In this document: positions 43,125 to 51,311 of the stretch, piece after piece
How positions within the stretch are numbered: position 1 is the first letter of the stretch
Layout: the number at the start of each line of letters is the position of its first letter
Source of the DNA: Stenotrophomonas bentonitica
Lineage (GTDB): Bacteria > Pseudomonadota > Gammaproteobacteria > Xanthomonadales > Xanthomonadaceae
Direction of reading: 5' to 3'
Assembly: GCF_013185915.1 (NCBI RefSeq)
Contig: NZ_JAAZUH010000003.1
Coordinates: 248,001-312,000 of the forward strand
Length of the DNA stretch: 64,000 bases
Notes under the pieces: generated by a model
Databases searched by the model: none
Told to the model about the DNA's origin: nothing
What the model saw: only the letters and a program-made list of their open reading frames with translations
Program-made: the position numbers and the translations under genes

Positions 43125-45248
43125 ATGTCCAAGCTGCGCCGCCCCACCCTGATGCTTGCCATTGCCGCCAGCCTGTCGCTGGGCCTGGCCGCCTGCGACC
43201 GCGATGCGGCCGCGCCGACCACCACCCCCGCGTCCGATACCGCCGCCACCCCGCCCGCCGCGCCCAAGCCGCAGCTGGGCAGCTTCGGCTTCGACGCCAC
43301 CGGCATGGACCGCAGCGTCGCCGCCGGTGACGACTTCTTCGGCTTCGCAAACGGCAACTGGGTGAAGAACACCGAGATCCCGGCCGACCGCTCCAGTTTC
43401 GGCAGCTTCAATGTCATTTCCGAGAAAACCCTGGCCGACACCCGCGCCATCCTCGAAGGCGCGGCGGCCGACACCAAGGCCGACGGTGAAACCAAGCTGA
43501 TCGGCGACTACTACGCCGCGTTCATGGACGAAGCCGGGATCGAATCGCGCGGCATGGGCGTGGTGAAGCCGGAACTGGACGCCATCGGCGGCATCGCCGA
43601 CAAGTCCGCGCTGGCCACCGCGCTGGGTGGCACCCTGCGCGCCGACGTGGACCTGCTCAACGCCACCAACTTCTACACCGACCGCCTGTTCGGCACCTGG
43701 GTGTCGGTGGACCTGCTGCAGCCGGACCGCAACGCGCCGTACCTGGTGCAGGGCGGACTGGGCCTGCCCGACCGCGACTTCTACCTGCAGGGCGGCCGCA
43801 TGGCCGAGCTGCGCAAGCAGTACCAGGCCTATATCGCCCAGGTGCTGCAGCTGGCCGGCGTGGCCGACCCGGCGGCGAAGGCGCAGCGCATCGTCGCGCT
43901 GGAAACCCGCATCGCGCAGGCGCATGCCACCCAGGAAGAAACCAACGACGTGGCCAAGGGCGCCAACGCGTGGAAGCAGGCCGACCTGAGTGCCAAGGCG
44001 CCGGGCATGGACTGGGCCGCGTTCCTGGCCGCCGCCGGCCTGGACAAGCAGGACGACTTCATCGTGTGGCAGCCCAAGGCCGTGGCCGGCATTTCGCGCC
44101 TGGTCGCCACCGAGCCGCTGGACGTGTGGAAGGACTACCTGACCTTCCATGCGCTGGACCGCGCCGCGCCGTACCTGCCCAAGGCGATGGCCGACGCGCG
44201 CTTCGCCTTCCACGGCACCGTGCTCAACGGCACCCCGCAGCAGAGCGAGCGCTGGAAGCGTGCGGTGGATGAGAGCAACAACGCGGTAGGCGAAGCGATC
44301 GGCAAGATCTACGTCGAGAAGCATTTCGACCCGGCCACCAAGGCCCGCGCCGACGAGATGGCCAAGAACATCATCGCCGCCTTCGCCAAGCGCATCGACG
44401 CGCTGGAGTGGATGTCGCCGGAAACCAAGGCGCACGCCAAGGCCAAGGTGGAAGGGCTGACCGTGGGCATGGGATACCCGGACAAGTGGCGCGACTACAG
44501 CGGCCTGGAAGTGAAGCGCGACGACGCGCTGGGCAATGCCGAACGTGCCAGTCTGTTCGAGTACCGCCGCAACCTGGCCAAGCTGGGCCAGCCGGTGGAC
44601 CACAGCGAATGGGCGATGCTGCCGCAGACCATCAACGCGATGAACGTGCCGCTGGAAAACCGCCTGGTGTTCCCGGCCGCGATCCTGCAGCCGCCGTTCT
44701 TCGACGGCGCGGCCGACGACGCGGTGAACTACGGCGCCATCGGCGCGGTGATCGGCCATGAGATCAGCCACGGCTTCGACAATGCCGGTGCGCTGTTCGA
44801 CCAGACCGGCAAGTTGAACAACTGGTGGACGGCCGAAGACCTGAAGAAGTTCAACGCAGCCGGCGACGCGCTGGCGGCGCAGTTCAGCAGCTACCAGCCG
44901 TTCCCGGGCGTGTCGGTCAACGGCCGCCTGACCCTGGGCGAGAACATCGCCGACGTGGCCGGCCTGGCCACCGCCTACGACGCCTACCAGCTGTCGCTGC
45001 AGGGCAAGCCGGGCCAGACCCTGGAAGGCTTCACCCCCGACCAGCGCTTCTTCCTGGGCTTCGCCCAGGCCTGGCGCAGCAAGGCGCGCGAGCAGGCGCT
45101 GCGCAATTCGCTGCTGACCAACGTGCACGCGCCGGGCCAGTTCCGCGCGCTCACCGTGCGCAACCTGGACGCGTGGTACCCGGCGTTCGAAGTGAAGGAA
45201 GGCCAGAAGCTGTACCTGGCACCGGAGAAGCGGGTCAAGGTGTGGTGA
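43125..45248 (+). CDS. M13-family zinc metallopeptidase, lipoprotein (PepO/neprilysin type)
   Basis: 707 residues from the ATG at 43125. Lipobox LGLAAC with Cys near residue 25, a Thr/Ala/Pro linker, then the M13 domains. Zinc motif H-E-I-S-H (H545, E546, H549) in VIGHEISHGFDNAGALFD; third ligand Glu in LGENIADVAGL; NVPLENRLVFPAAILQPPFF is a family hallmark, and the protein ends in V-W near the usual C-terminal Trp. It degrades peptides in the envelope. A terminator follows immediately. Confidence 0.93.
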   Translation: MSKLRRPTLMLAIAASLSLGLAACDRDAAAPTTTPASDTAATPPAAPKPQLGSFGFDATGMDRSVAAGDDFFGFANGNWVKNTEIPADRSSFGSFNVISEKTLADTRAILEGAAADTKADGETKLIGDYYAAFMDEAGIESRGMGVVKPELDAIGGIADKSALATALGGTLRADVDLLNATNFYTDRLFGTWVSVDLLQPDRNAPYLVQGGLGLPDRDFYLQGGRMAELRKQYQAYIAQVLQLAGVADPAAKAQRIVALETRIAQAHATQEETNDVAKGANAWKQADLSAKAPGMDWAAFLAAAGLDKQDDFIVWQPKAVAGISRLVATEPLDVWKDYLTFHALDRAAPYLPKAMADARFAFHGTVLNGTPQQSERWKRAVDESNNAVGEAIGKIYVEKHFDPATKARADEMAKNIIAAFAKRIDALEWMSPETKAHAKAKVEGLTVGMGYPDKWRDYSGLEVKRDDALGNAERASLFEYRRNLAKLGQPVDHSEWAMLPQTINAMNVPLENRLVFPAAILQPPFFDGAADDAVNYGAIGAVIGHEISHGFDNAGALFDQTGKLNNWWTAEDLKKFNAAGDALAAQFSSYQPFPGVSVNGRLTLGENIADVAGLATAYDAYQLSLQGKPGQTLEGFTPDQRFFLGFAQAWRSKAREQALRNSLLTNVHAPGQFRALTVRNLDAWYPAFEVKEGQKLYLAPEKRVKVW

Positions 45249-45268
45249 TTGGTAGCAATGGTTGAATG

Positions 45269-45297
45269 AAAAACGGACGCTTCGGCGTCCGTTTTTC
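45269..45297 (+). terminator. Rho-independent terminator of the M13 peptidase gene
   Basis: 12-bp stem aaaaacggacgc/gcgtccgttttt with a TTCG tetraloop, a T-run to 45296 and a matching A-run on the left. Confidence 0.92.
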
Positions 45298-45319
45298 TTT
45301 GGTGTCGATCAGCCATCCG

Positions 45320-45433
45320 TGGGACACGCGTGGCGTGTCGCTACGCGTCCGCCGATGCACGTACCGGGAATTCGCCGTGCGCATCGGGCATTCGCGGGGC
45401 ATACCTGCGTAGCGACACGCCATGCGTGTCCCA
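45320..45433. repeat. SMAG (GTAG) REP pair, 'gacacgccatgcgtgtc' class
   Basis: Reverse copy 45320-45344 and forward copy 45409-45433, 64 bp apart, heads facing; same class as at 0.2 and 18.15 kb. Lies between the terminator and the convergent oxygenase gene. Confidence 0.82.
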
Positions 45434-45457
45434 CGCGGCGCCAGACCCAAGCGACCC

Positions 45458-46372
45458 TCACCAATGCGCCAGCACACTCACTGGCACGCCCACGCGCTTG
45501 CAGGCCCGGGGGGCGGTGCCGTCATGCAATGCGCGGTGGAACAAGGGTGAAATACCCTGCAACACCTTTGCCGACGCACGCGCCTGTGCGCGCTGCAACG
45601 GCGTGCGCTCCAGCATCGTATTGGCCCACTCCGGCAGCATCGCCGCACCCGCGCTGAGGAACAGGTCGCGGGACACTCCGGGCATGGGTACGGGCAGACG
45701 TATCCCGGACAACACTGCCAGGACCTCGCGCGAACGCGCGTCGCAGCGCAGCACCGGCAGCTGCCGCTCGAAGTACGCGGTCACCTCCGCTTCGGTTGCC
45801 GGCACGTCGGTAGCCCCCAATGCTTCTGCCACACGGCGGTACTCGTTGTAGTAGCGGTCGGCGATCGCTTCGGGCACATCGCGGCAGTAACGTCGGCAGC
45901 CCTGCAGGAAGCCATAGGCCTCGGTCACGTGCACCCACGTGAGCAGGTCCGGATCATCGGCCGAGTACGCCTGCCCGTCCGCCGTGGTCCCGCGTACCTG
46001 CGCGTGGATGCGCTTCACCTTGGCCACCAGCGCTTCCACTTCGCCCGAAGCGGCATAGCTGGTGCAGGCCACGAACGAAGTGGTCCGACGCAGCCGCCCG
46101 ACCAGGTCTTCGCGGAAATTGGAGTGGTCGTACACCCCGGCCAGCGCCAGCGGGTGCAGGGTCTGCAGCATCAGCGCGCACAACCCGCCGGCCAGCATGC
46201 CGGGCAGCTCGGCGTTGACCCGCCAGGTGGCGCTGTCCGGTCCGAACCAGCCCGGGTCGCCCAGCGGATGGTCGTAGTCGATGCCGCTCTGGTCGCGGGG
46301 AAACGCCTCCAGCACCCAACGCCGGATCGGCAGCGTGGCGGGGCGGGCAAGGCGGTGCAGCAGTGACGACAT
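45458..46372 (-). CDS. MpaB-family (DUF2236) oxygenase-like protein
   Basis: 304 residues from the ATG at 46372. LMLQTLHPLALAGVYDHS, TSFVACTSYAA, DPDLLTWVHVTEAYGFL and the conserved His residues match the ER-bound oxygenase mpaB/DUF2236 family, a heme-binding group that includes latex-clearing protein. Substrate unknown. No signal peptide. Confidence 0.83.
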   Translation of the reverse strand: MSSLLHRLARPATLPIRRWVLEAFPRDQSGIDYDHPLGDPGWFGPDSATWRVNAELPGMLAGGLCALMLQTLHPLALAGVYDHSNFREDLVGRLRRTTSFVACTSYAASGEVEALVAKVKRIHAQVRGTTADGQAYSADDPDLLTWVHVTEAYGFLQGCRRYCRDVPEAIADRYYNEYRRVAEALGATDVPATEAEVTAYFERQLPVLRCDARSREVLAVLSGIRLPVPMPGVSRDLFLSAGAAMLPEWANTMLERTPLQRAQARASAKVLQGISPLFHRALHDGTAPRACKRVGVPVSVLAHW

Positions 46373-46694
46373 TGCGCGGTTCCTGGGGGTTCGGGACACC
46401 GCCGTCCTGCGCGGTTGCGTCAATTCTGCGTGATGTACGACACCCCGGCCACGGTCCGTTTGCGCCATCGTTCAAAATTGTGCGCCTGCAACAGAAATCG
46501 GGTGGCTTTTTCAGCTTTCGGCGCGGGTTCTTCATGATGCACCGCGCAAGATTTCGCGCGCCCCGCCCATTCAGCCAGACCCCCTGCGGCGTTTTGTCGC
46601 ACTGCCCATTGCCAAGCGCAACGAACCTGCTTAGAACTGAATCCGCCTCACCGTAAGTCCAATGCGCTGCTGCACGTTCCCGAAGGAGCCCGTG
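46373..46694. other. 322-bp divergent intergenic region; no gene seen
   Basis: The stretch between the oxygenase and the membrane-protein gene has an A+T-richer middle (about 46460-46530) suited to promoters, but no convincing -35/-10 pair and no supported ORF on either strand. Confidence 0.45.
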
Positions 46695-47309
46695 ATGATC
46701 GCTTTGTTCAAAGGTTTGGGTTTACTGCTCCAGGACAACGAGCTGTACAGCAGCCCGTTCGAGAAGCAGGTCGCGCATTGGCGCAACAAGAGTGAGCAAC
46801 AGATCCGCGAAGAAGTGGCCACCCTGGCCAAGGCCAAGGGCCAGTGGCTCATGGCGTCCATCGTCGGCTGGCAGGCGGCGTCGCTGCTCATCCTCGGCCT
46901 GATCGCCAATTACCTGTGGAAGGACGACTTCCATATCACCTTCACCCGCGTGGTGATCGTGTTCGGTTCGTGGGTCTCGATCCTGTTCGTGATCTGGTTC
47001 ATGGCCAACATGTTCGACCACACCGCCGGGTTCGAGCGCTGGATGAAGGCGTTCAACAGCCGCGCGCGGATCACCTCCGATGCGGACAGCGTGGAATGCG
47101 TTGCCGAAGCGCTGGACATGGCCCAGCTCTACCCGGAAGTGCTCGACTATAAGCAGGCGGTCACCGCCAAGCGCGAGCTGCGCCACGAGGACATCCGCAT
47201 CATGCGCGAGATCGGTCGCATGAAGCAGCATTCGGAACTGGTGGGGCAGTTGAACCATGTGGGTGAACCGGACAGCGGGCACAACATGCATCTGCAGCCT
47301 GCGTTCTGA
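46695..47309 (+). CDS. Two-helix inner-membrane protein of unknown function
   Basis: 204 residues from the ATG at 46695, with AAGGAG 6 bp upstream. Helix 1 about 62-78 (SIVGWQAASLLILGLIANYL), helix 2 about 90-110 (VVIVFGSWVSILFVIWFMANMF). The N-terminal 60 and C-terminal 95 residues are hydrophilic; the latter (SDADSVECVAEALDMAQLYPEVLDYKQAVTAKRELRHEDIRIM) is helical. I recognise no family. Followed by a bidirectional terminator. Confidence 0.75.
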   Translation: MIALFKGLGLLLQDNELYSSPFEKQVAHWRNKSEQQIREEVATLAKAKGQWLMASIVGWQAASLLILGLIANYLWKDDFHITFTRVVIVFGSWVSILFVIWFMANMFDHTAGFERWMKAFNSRARITSDADSVECVAEALDMAQLYPEVLDYKQAVTAKRELRHEDIRIMREIGRMKQHSELVGQLNHVGEPDSGHNMHLQPAF

Positions 47310-47321
47310 TTTTCACGCATG

Positions 47322-47353
47322 AAAAAACGCCGGGCATTGCCCGGCGTTTTTTT
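47322..47353. terminator. Bidirectional terminator between convergent genes
   Basis: Stem aaaaaacgccgggca/tgcccggcgttttttt: 15 perfect pairs around a 2-base centre, with A-run on one side and T-run on the other, between the membrane-protein gene and the LytTR regulator. Confidence 0.92.
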
Positions 47354-47354
47354 G

Positions 47355-48128
47355 TTACATCCCGCGGAACAGACTCATGAACGGCTGGCTGACATTCAGC
47401 AGCTCCGGGCGCTGCTTCAACCGCAACTGCCCGCGTCCGGTGTCATCCCGCGTCACCGCCGCCACTGCCTTCATGTTGACGATGGTGGAACGGTGCACCT
47501 GGCGGAAGCGCTGCGGGTCCAACACTTCCAGCAGCTCGCGCAGCGGCGTGCGCAGCAGGCTTTCGCCGGCTTCGGTCACCACCGTGGTGTACTTGCTGTC
47601 GGCACGGAAATAGACCACGTCTTCCAGCATGATCAGCTGCGTGTCGCGGCCGTTACTGGCGGTGATCCAGGCCAGCGGCGGCGCGTTCGACTGCGCACCG
47701 GGCTGCTGTCCCAGCCGCTGCAGCAACTGCTCCAGCACCGCGTTGTCCGGGCGCTCCATCTGCATGCGCGCCAGGATCCGCTCGCGCGTGGCCAGCAGGC
47801 GTTCGTCGCTGACCGGCTTGAGCAGGTAGTCGATGGCGCCCTGCTCGAATGCATCGATCGCGTACTGGTCGTAGGCGGTCACGAACACCACCTGGGTGCG
47901 TGGGCTGAGTTCGGGCAGCGCGCGCGCCACGTCGATGCCGCTGATGCCGGGCATGCGGATGTCGAGCAGGGCCAGGTCCGGCTTCAGCTCGGCCAGCCGT
48001 TCCAGCGCGCTGGCACCGTCTTCGCATTCGGCCACCAGCCGCAGTTCCGGCCACAACCGCTGCAGCTGGGCCACCAGCGACTGGCGCAGCAGGTCTTCGT
48101 CTTCGGCAATGAGGGCATCAAGCTGCAT
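47355..48128 (-). CDS. LytTR-family response regulator
   Basis: 257 residues. Receiver with EDED near the start, phospho-Asp in LALLDIRMPGISG and Lys in YLLKPVSDERL; a LytTR DNA-binding domain (VVYFRADSKYTTVVTEAGESLLRTPLRELLEVLDPQRFRQVHRSTIVNMKAV). Overlaps the kinase gene by 11 bp. Pairs of this kind (AlgR/AlgZ or YpdB/YpdA type) regulate surface and stress genes; the target here is not evident. Confidence 0.92.
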   Translation of the reverse strand: MQLDALIAEDEDLLRQSLVAQLQRLWPELRLVAECEDGASALERLAELKPDLALLDIRMPGISGIDVARALPELSPRTQVVFVTAYDQYAIDAFEQGAIDYLLKPVSDERLLATRERILARMQMERPDNAVLEQLLQRLGQQPGAQSNAPPLAWITASNGRDTQLIMLEDVVYFRADSKYTTVVTEAGESLLRTPLRELLEVLDPQRFRQVHRSTIVNMKAVAAVTRDDTGRGQLRLKQRPELLNVSQPFMSLFRGM

Positions 48129-49380
48129 GGATCGCCTCGCGTGCGTCGCGCGGCAGGGTGATCGTTGCCGCCACGCCGCTGGGGAAATTGGACACGATGG
48201 CCACGCCGGCGCGTTCGCCGCAGGTCAGGCGCAGCCGTTCGCGCAGGTTCTTGAGCCCGATACCGGTACCGCTGCTGCCGCCCTGGCCGAAGCCCAGGCC
48301 GTCGTCGGCCACGGTAAGGGTGACATGGTCGTCGAAGGCGCGCGCGATGATCCACACCGTGCCTCCACCGGGCTTGGGCTCCAGCCCGTGCTTGATCGCA
48401 TTTTCAACCAGGGTCTGCAGCGCCATCGACGGCAGCGGCAGGCTGTTCAGCGCGGGCGGAACATCCACCTGCAGCGCCAGCCGCGCGCCCATGCGGATCT
48501 TGAGGATTTCCAGATAGGCCTGGGTACGTTCCAGCTCCACGCCCAGGGTGGACATCGACTCGTCCACGCTCGGCAGCGAACTGCGCAGGTATTGGATCAG
48601 ATGCCCGAGCATCTGGTCGGCGCGCGGCGGATCGGTGCGGGTCAGCACCTGCGCGTTGGCCAGCGTGTTGTACAGGAAGTGCGGTTCCACTTGGGCGTGC
48701 AGCAGGTTCAGGCGGGCTACCGAGAGTTCCTTTTCGGTGGCGGTCTGCTCGGCCGCGGCCTGTTCGTCGCGACGCTGTTCGGCCACGTGCCGGGTGATGG
48801 CGCGGCCGACGGCTTCGGCGTTCTCGTAGTTGCTGCCTTCGTCCACCGCGAGCAGGTCGGCCCAGACGCCGGCGTCGGGTTCGAACACCAGGGTCACGCT
48901 GCTGGTGCCCTGCCCCGGGGTGACCGTGGCCAGCACGGTGTTGCGCTTGATGGCCAGCCGCGCGGGCAGGTTCCAGCGCGACGGCGGGCGGCCGTTGTAG
49001 GGGTCCACGCGGCGGACGTAGGCGCGCACCTGCAGGCTACCGGCCGCGCTTTCGATGTCTTCCACGCGCGGCAGCTCCCGGATCGCCTGTTCGACCAGGC
49101 TGAAGGCGGCGCCGGCGTCCATCGGCAGCTCGATCTGGCGGCGCTGGCGGCTGGAGAGGGTGGCTGAATCCAGGCGGCCGGCCAGGGTCGAGACCCGGCG
49201 CAGGTGGGTGATGCAGCTGCCCAGCGCGGTGACCATCAGGAACAGGGACAGCAGGCCGAACACCCAGCCCGGGCCCTCGTCCATGCCGTGGAAGAAGCCG
49301 CTCCAGACGAAGCCGGCCACGACCAGCGCGGCGGCCCAGGCCAGCAGGATGCGAAGAATCAGGGATAGGCTGGCAAACAC
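48118..49380 (-). CDS. LytS/AlgZ-type sensor histidine kinase
   Basis: About 420 residues from a GTG at 49380 (VFASLSLILRILL); a TTG-type start at 49443 adds 21 residues without hydrophobic character. Two membrane helices (about 10-28 and 38-60), a sensor region, then the His_kinase motif LLHAQVEPHFLYNTLANAQ and an HATPase domain (LVENAIKHGLEPKPGG, DDGLGFG, GTGIGLKNLRERLRL). Partner of the LytTR regulator, with which it overlaps. Confidence 0.88.
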   Translation of the reverse strand: MFASLSLILRILLAWAAALVVAGFVWSGFFHGMDEGPGWVFGLLSLFLMVTALGSCITHLRRVSTLAGRLDSATLSSRQRRQIELPMDAGAAFSLVEQAIRELPRVEDIESAAGSLQVRAYVRRVDPYNGRPPSRWNLPARLAIKRNTVLATVTPGQGTSSVTLVFEPDAGVWADLLAVDEGSNYENAEAVGRAITRHVAEQRRDEQAAAEQTATEKELSVARLNLLHAQVEPHFLYNTLANAQVLTRTDPPRADQMLGHLIQYLRSSLPSVDESMSTLGVELERTQAYLEILKIRMGARLALQVDVPPALNSLPLPSMALQTLVENAIKHGLEPKPGGGTVWIIARAFDDHVTLTVADDGLGFGQGGSSGTGIGLKNLRERLRLTCGERAGVAIVSNFPSGVAATITLPRDAREAIHAA

Positions 49381-49470
49381 GGCGGCGTCTTCACGATGGG
49401 ATGGTGTGAGGATAGCCGCGCCGCCGGCGGGAACAAGCGGCATGCGATGGAGGCAGGGAATCGTGGGATG

Positions 49471-49500
49471 AAACGCCCCGCCGGCGGTTGCCGGCGGGGC
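49471..49500 (-). terminator. Hairpin terminator of the M28 peptidase gene
   Basis: Perfect 11-bp stem gccccgccggc/gccggcggggc with loop ggtt; on the minus strand it is followed by only three T residues, so termination may be partial. Confidence 0.65.
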
Positions 49501-49506
49501 CGTACA

Positions 49507-51156
49507 TCATTTCCGGTCGGTGGCCGAAGCGTCCCGAGTGGCGCGGAACTGGGAATCATCGCTCCAGTTCGGCCAGGCGCGGCTGTTGGCCAGCTGGTTG
49601 CCCAGCGTGTACAGCACTTCCAGGTCGCGGGCGGCACCGGCGAACTTCCAGTCCGGCTGCCATTCGTCGCCCTGCTGGTGGTAGCGCTTGGCGGTGTAGT
49701 CGTCCGAAGCCTTCTTGCCCGCCTCAATCCCACCGTCCACCCAATCCTGGCCCGCCGAGTACGACACCGCCGGCACGCCACGCTTGGCGAACGGGAAGTG
49801 GTCGGAGCGGAAGAACAGGCCGGCTTCCGGCTTTGGGTCCGGGGTGTAGCGGATGTCCCAGCCCTTGGCCACGTCCTTGAGTTGGTCCAGCAGTTCCAGC
49901 TTGGCCGAACCGTAGATGCCGAAGTCGCGCGACGGGCCGAACGGCGCCATGCCGTCCATGTTGATCACCGCCACGGTCTTCGCGAGCGGGTACAGCGGAT
50001 GCGTCGCGTAGTACTCCGAACCCAGCAGGCCCTTCTCTTCGGCGGTCACTGCCAGGAACAACACCGAACGCTCCGGGCGCGGGCCCTTGGCGAAGCCTCG
50101 GGCCAGTTCCACCAGCGAGGCGGTGCCGCTGGCGTTGTCCAGCGCGCCGTTGAAGATGGTGTCGCCATTCGCGTCCGGCTTGCCCACGCCGATGTGGTCC
50201 CAGTGCGCGCTGTACACCACGGTTTCATCCGGGTGTTTGCTGCCTTCCAGGCGCGCGGCCACGTTGTGCGAGGTGATCACCTCGGTCTTCACCGCGTACT
50301 TGGCCGACAGCGTTTCGCCCTTCAGCTCCACCGGCTTGAAGTCCGGGCGCTGCGCCTTCTTCTTGAGGGCCTCGAAGTCCTGCCCGGCGCGCTTGAACAG
50401 GTCCACCGCCAGGTCGCGCTGGATCCAGCCTTCCAGCAGCGGGTGCGCTTCGGCCGGGTTGTCGCGGACCACGTCGAACATGGTGTTGGTGTTGGAGCCG
50501 GCCACCGTGGCCCAGCCGTAGGAGGCCGGCGCGGTTTCGTGCACGATCAGCACGCCCAGCGCACCCTGGCGGGCGCCCTCTTCGTACTTGTAGGTCCAGC
50601 GACCGTAGTAGGTCATGCCCTTGCCGTCGAAGCTGCCTTCGCCGGTTTCGAAGTCCGGGTCGTTGATCAGCACGACGGCGATCTTGCCCTTCAGGTCGAC
50701 GTCCTTGAAGTCGTTCCAGTTGCGCTCCGGCGCGTTCACGCCGTAGCCCAGGAACACCAGCGGGGCGTTCTGGATGTCTACTTCGCTGGCGCCGTTCATG
50801 GCCGCGCGCACCGCGATTTCCTTGCCCTGGGTGAGGGTCTGCGGCTTGCCCTGGCTGCTCAGCGCCAGGCTCGGCGCACCCACGATGTCGCCCTTGCGCA
50901 GCGGCACCGCCTGGGTCCACAGGCGCTTGCCGTCCTTCAGGTCGCCGCCCGGCTGCAGGCCGGCGGCCGCGAACTGCTTGCTGAGGAAGGCGATGGTCTT
51001 CTCTTCGCCGGCGGTGGCCGGGGAGCGGCCTTCATAGGCGTCGGACGCCAGTTCCTTGACGTCGGCGGAGATCCGCGCGCCGTCGAATTTCGGCGTCGCC
51101 GCCATCAGGGCGCTGGACACCGACAGGGCCAGCACGCTCAGTACCACTCGCTTCAT
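49507..51156 (-). CDS. Exported M28-family aminopeptidase
   Basis: 549 residues from the ATG at 51156, which gives a proper signal peptide (KRVVLSVLALSVSSALMA-A). A PA-like insert (about 120-260) precedes the M28 core: zinc-site residues in SAHWDHIGVG, GALDNASG, TAEEKGLLGS and INMDGM, and FFRSDHFPFAKRGVP. A two-zinc aminopeptidase secreted or periplasmic. An in-frame start at 51213 is less likely. Confidence 0.92.
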   Translation of the reverse strand: MKRVVLSVLALSVSSALMAATPKFDGARISADVKELASDAYEGRSPATAGEEKTIAFLSKQFAAAGLQPGGDLKDGKRLWTQAVPLRKGDIVGAPSLALSSQGKPQTLTQGKEIAVRAAMNGASEVDIQNAPLVFLGYGVNAPERNWNDFKDVDLKGKIAVVLINDPDFETGEGSFDGKGMTYYGRWTYKYEEGARQGALGVLIVHETAPASYGWATVAGSNTNTMFDVVRDNPAEAHPLLEGWIQRDLAVDLFKRAGQDFEALKKKAQRPDFKPVELKGETLSAKYAVKTEVITSHNVAARLEGSKHPDETVVYSAHWDHIGVGKPDANGDTIFNGALDNASGTASLVELARGFAKGPRPERSVLFLAVTAEEKGLLGSEYYATHPLYPLAKTVAVINMDGMAPFGPSRDFGIYGSAKLELLDQLKDVAKGWDIRYTPDPKPEAGLFFRSDHFPFAKRGVPAVSYSAGQDWVDGGIEAGKKASDDYTAKRYHQQGDEWQPDWKFAGAARDLEVLYTLGNQLANSRAWPNWSDDSQFRATRDASATDRK

Positions 51157-51229
51157 TGCTCTCTCCGCTGCATGGGAATTCCCCATCATCAACGGATAGT
51201 AACCGTGTCGCACGTGCCGAAGGGTACGG

Positions 51230-51301
51230 GGAGCCGGCCGGCGGCCGGCACTACGTCAACGGGTTGCCGGTAATGCGTAGTGCCCGCCGCTGGCGGGCTC
51301 C
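51230..51301. repeat. SMAG (GTAG) REP pair, 'tgccggcc...' class with a variant
   Basis: Reverse copy 51230-51254 and forward copy 51277-51301 (GTAGTGCCCGCCGCTGGCGGGC), 22 bp apart, heads facing. Located between the CsgG-like gene's stop and the M28 start, both on the minus strand. Confidence 0.82.
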
Positions 51302-51311
51302 ACGCAATCCA

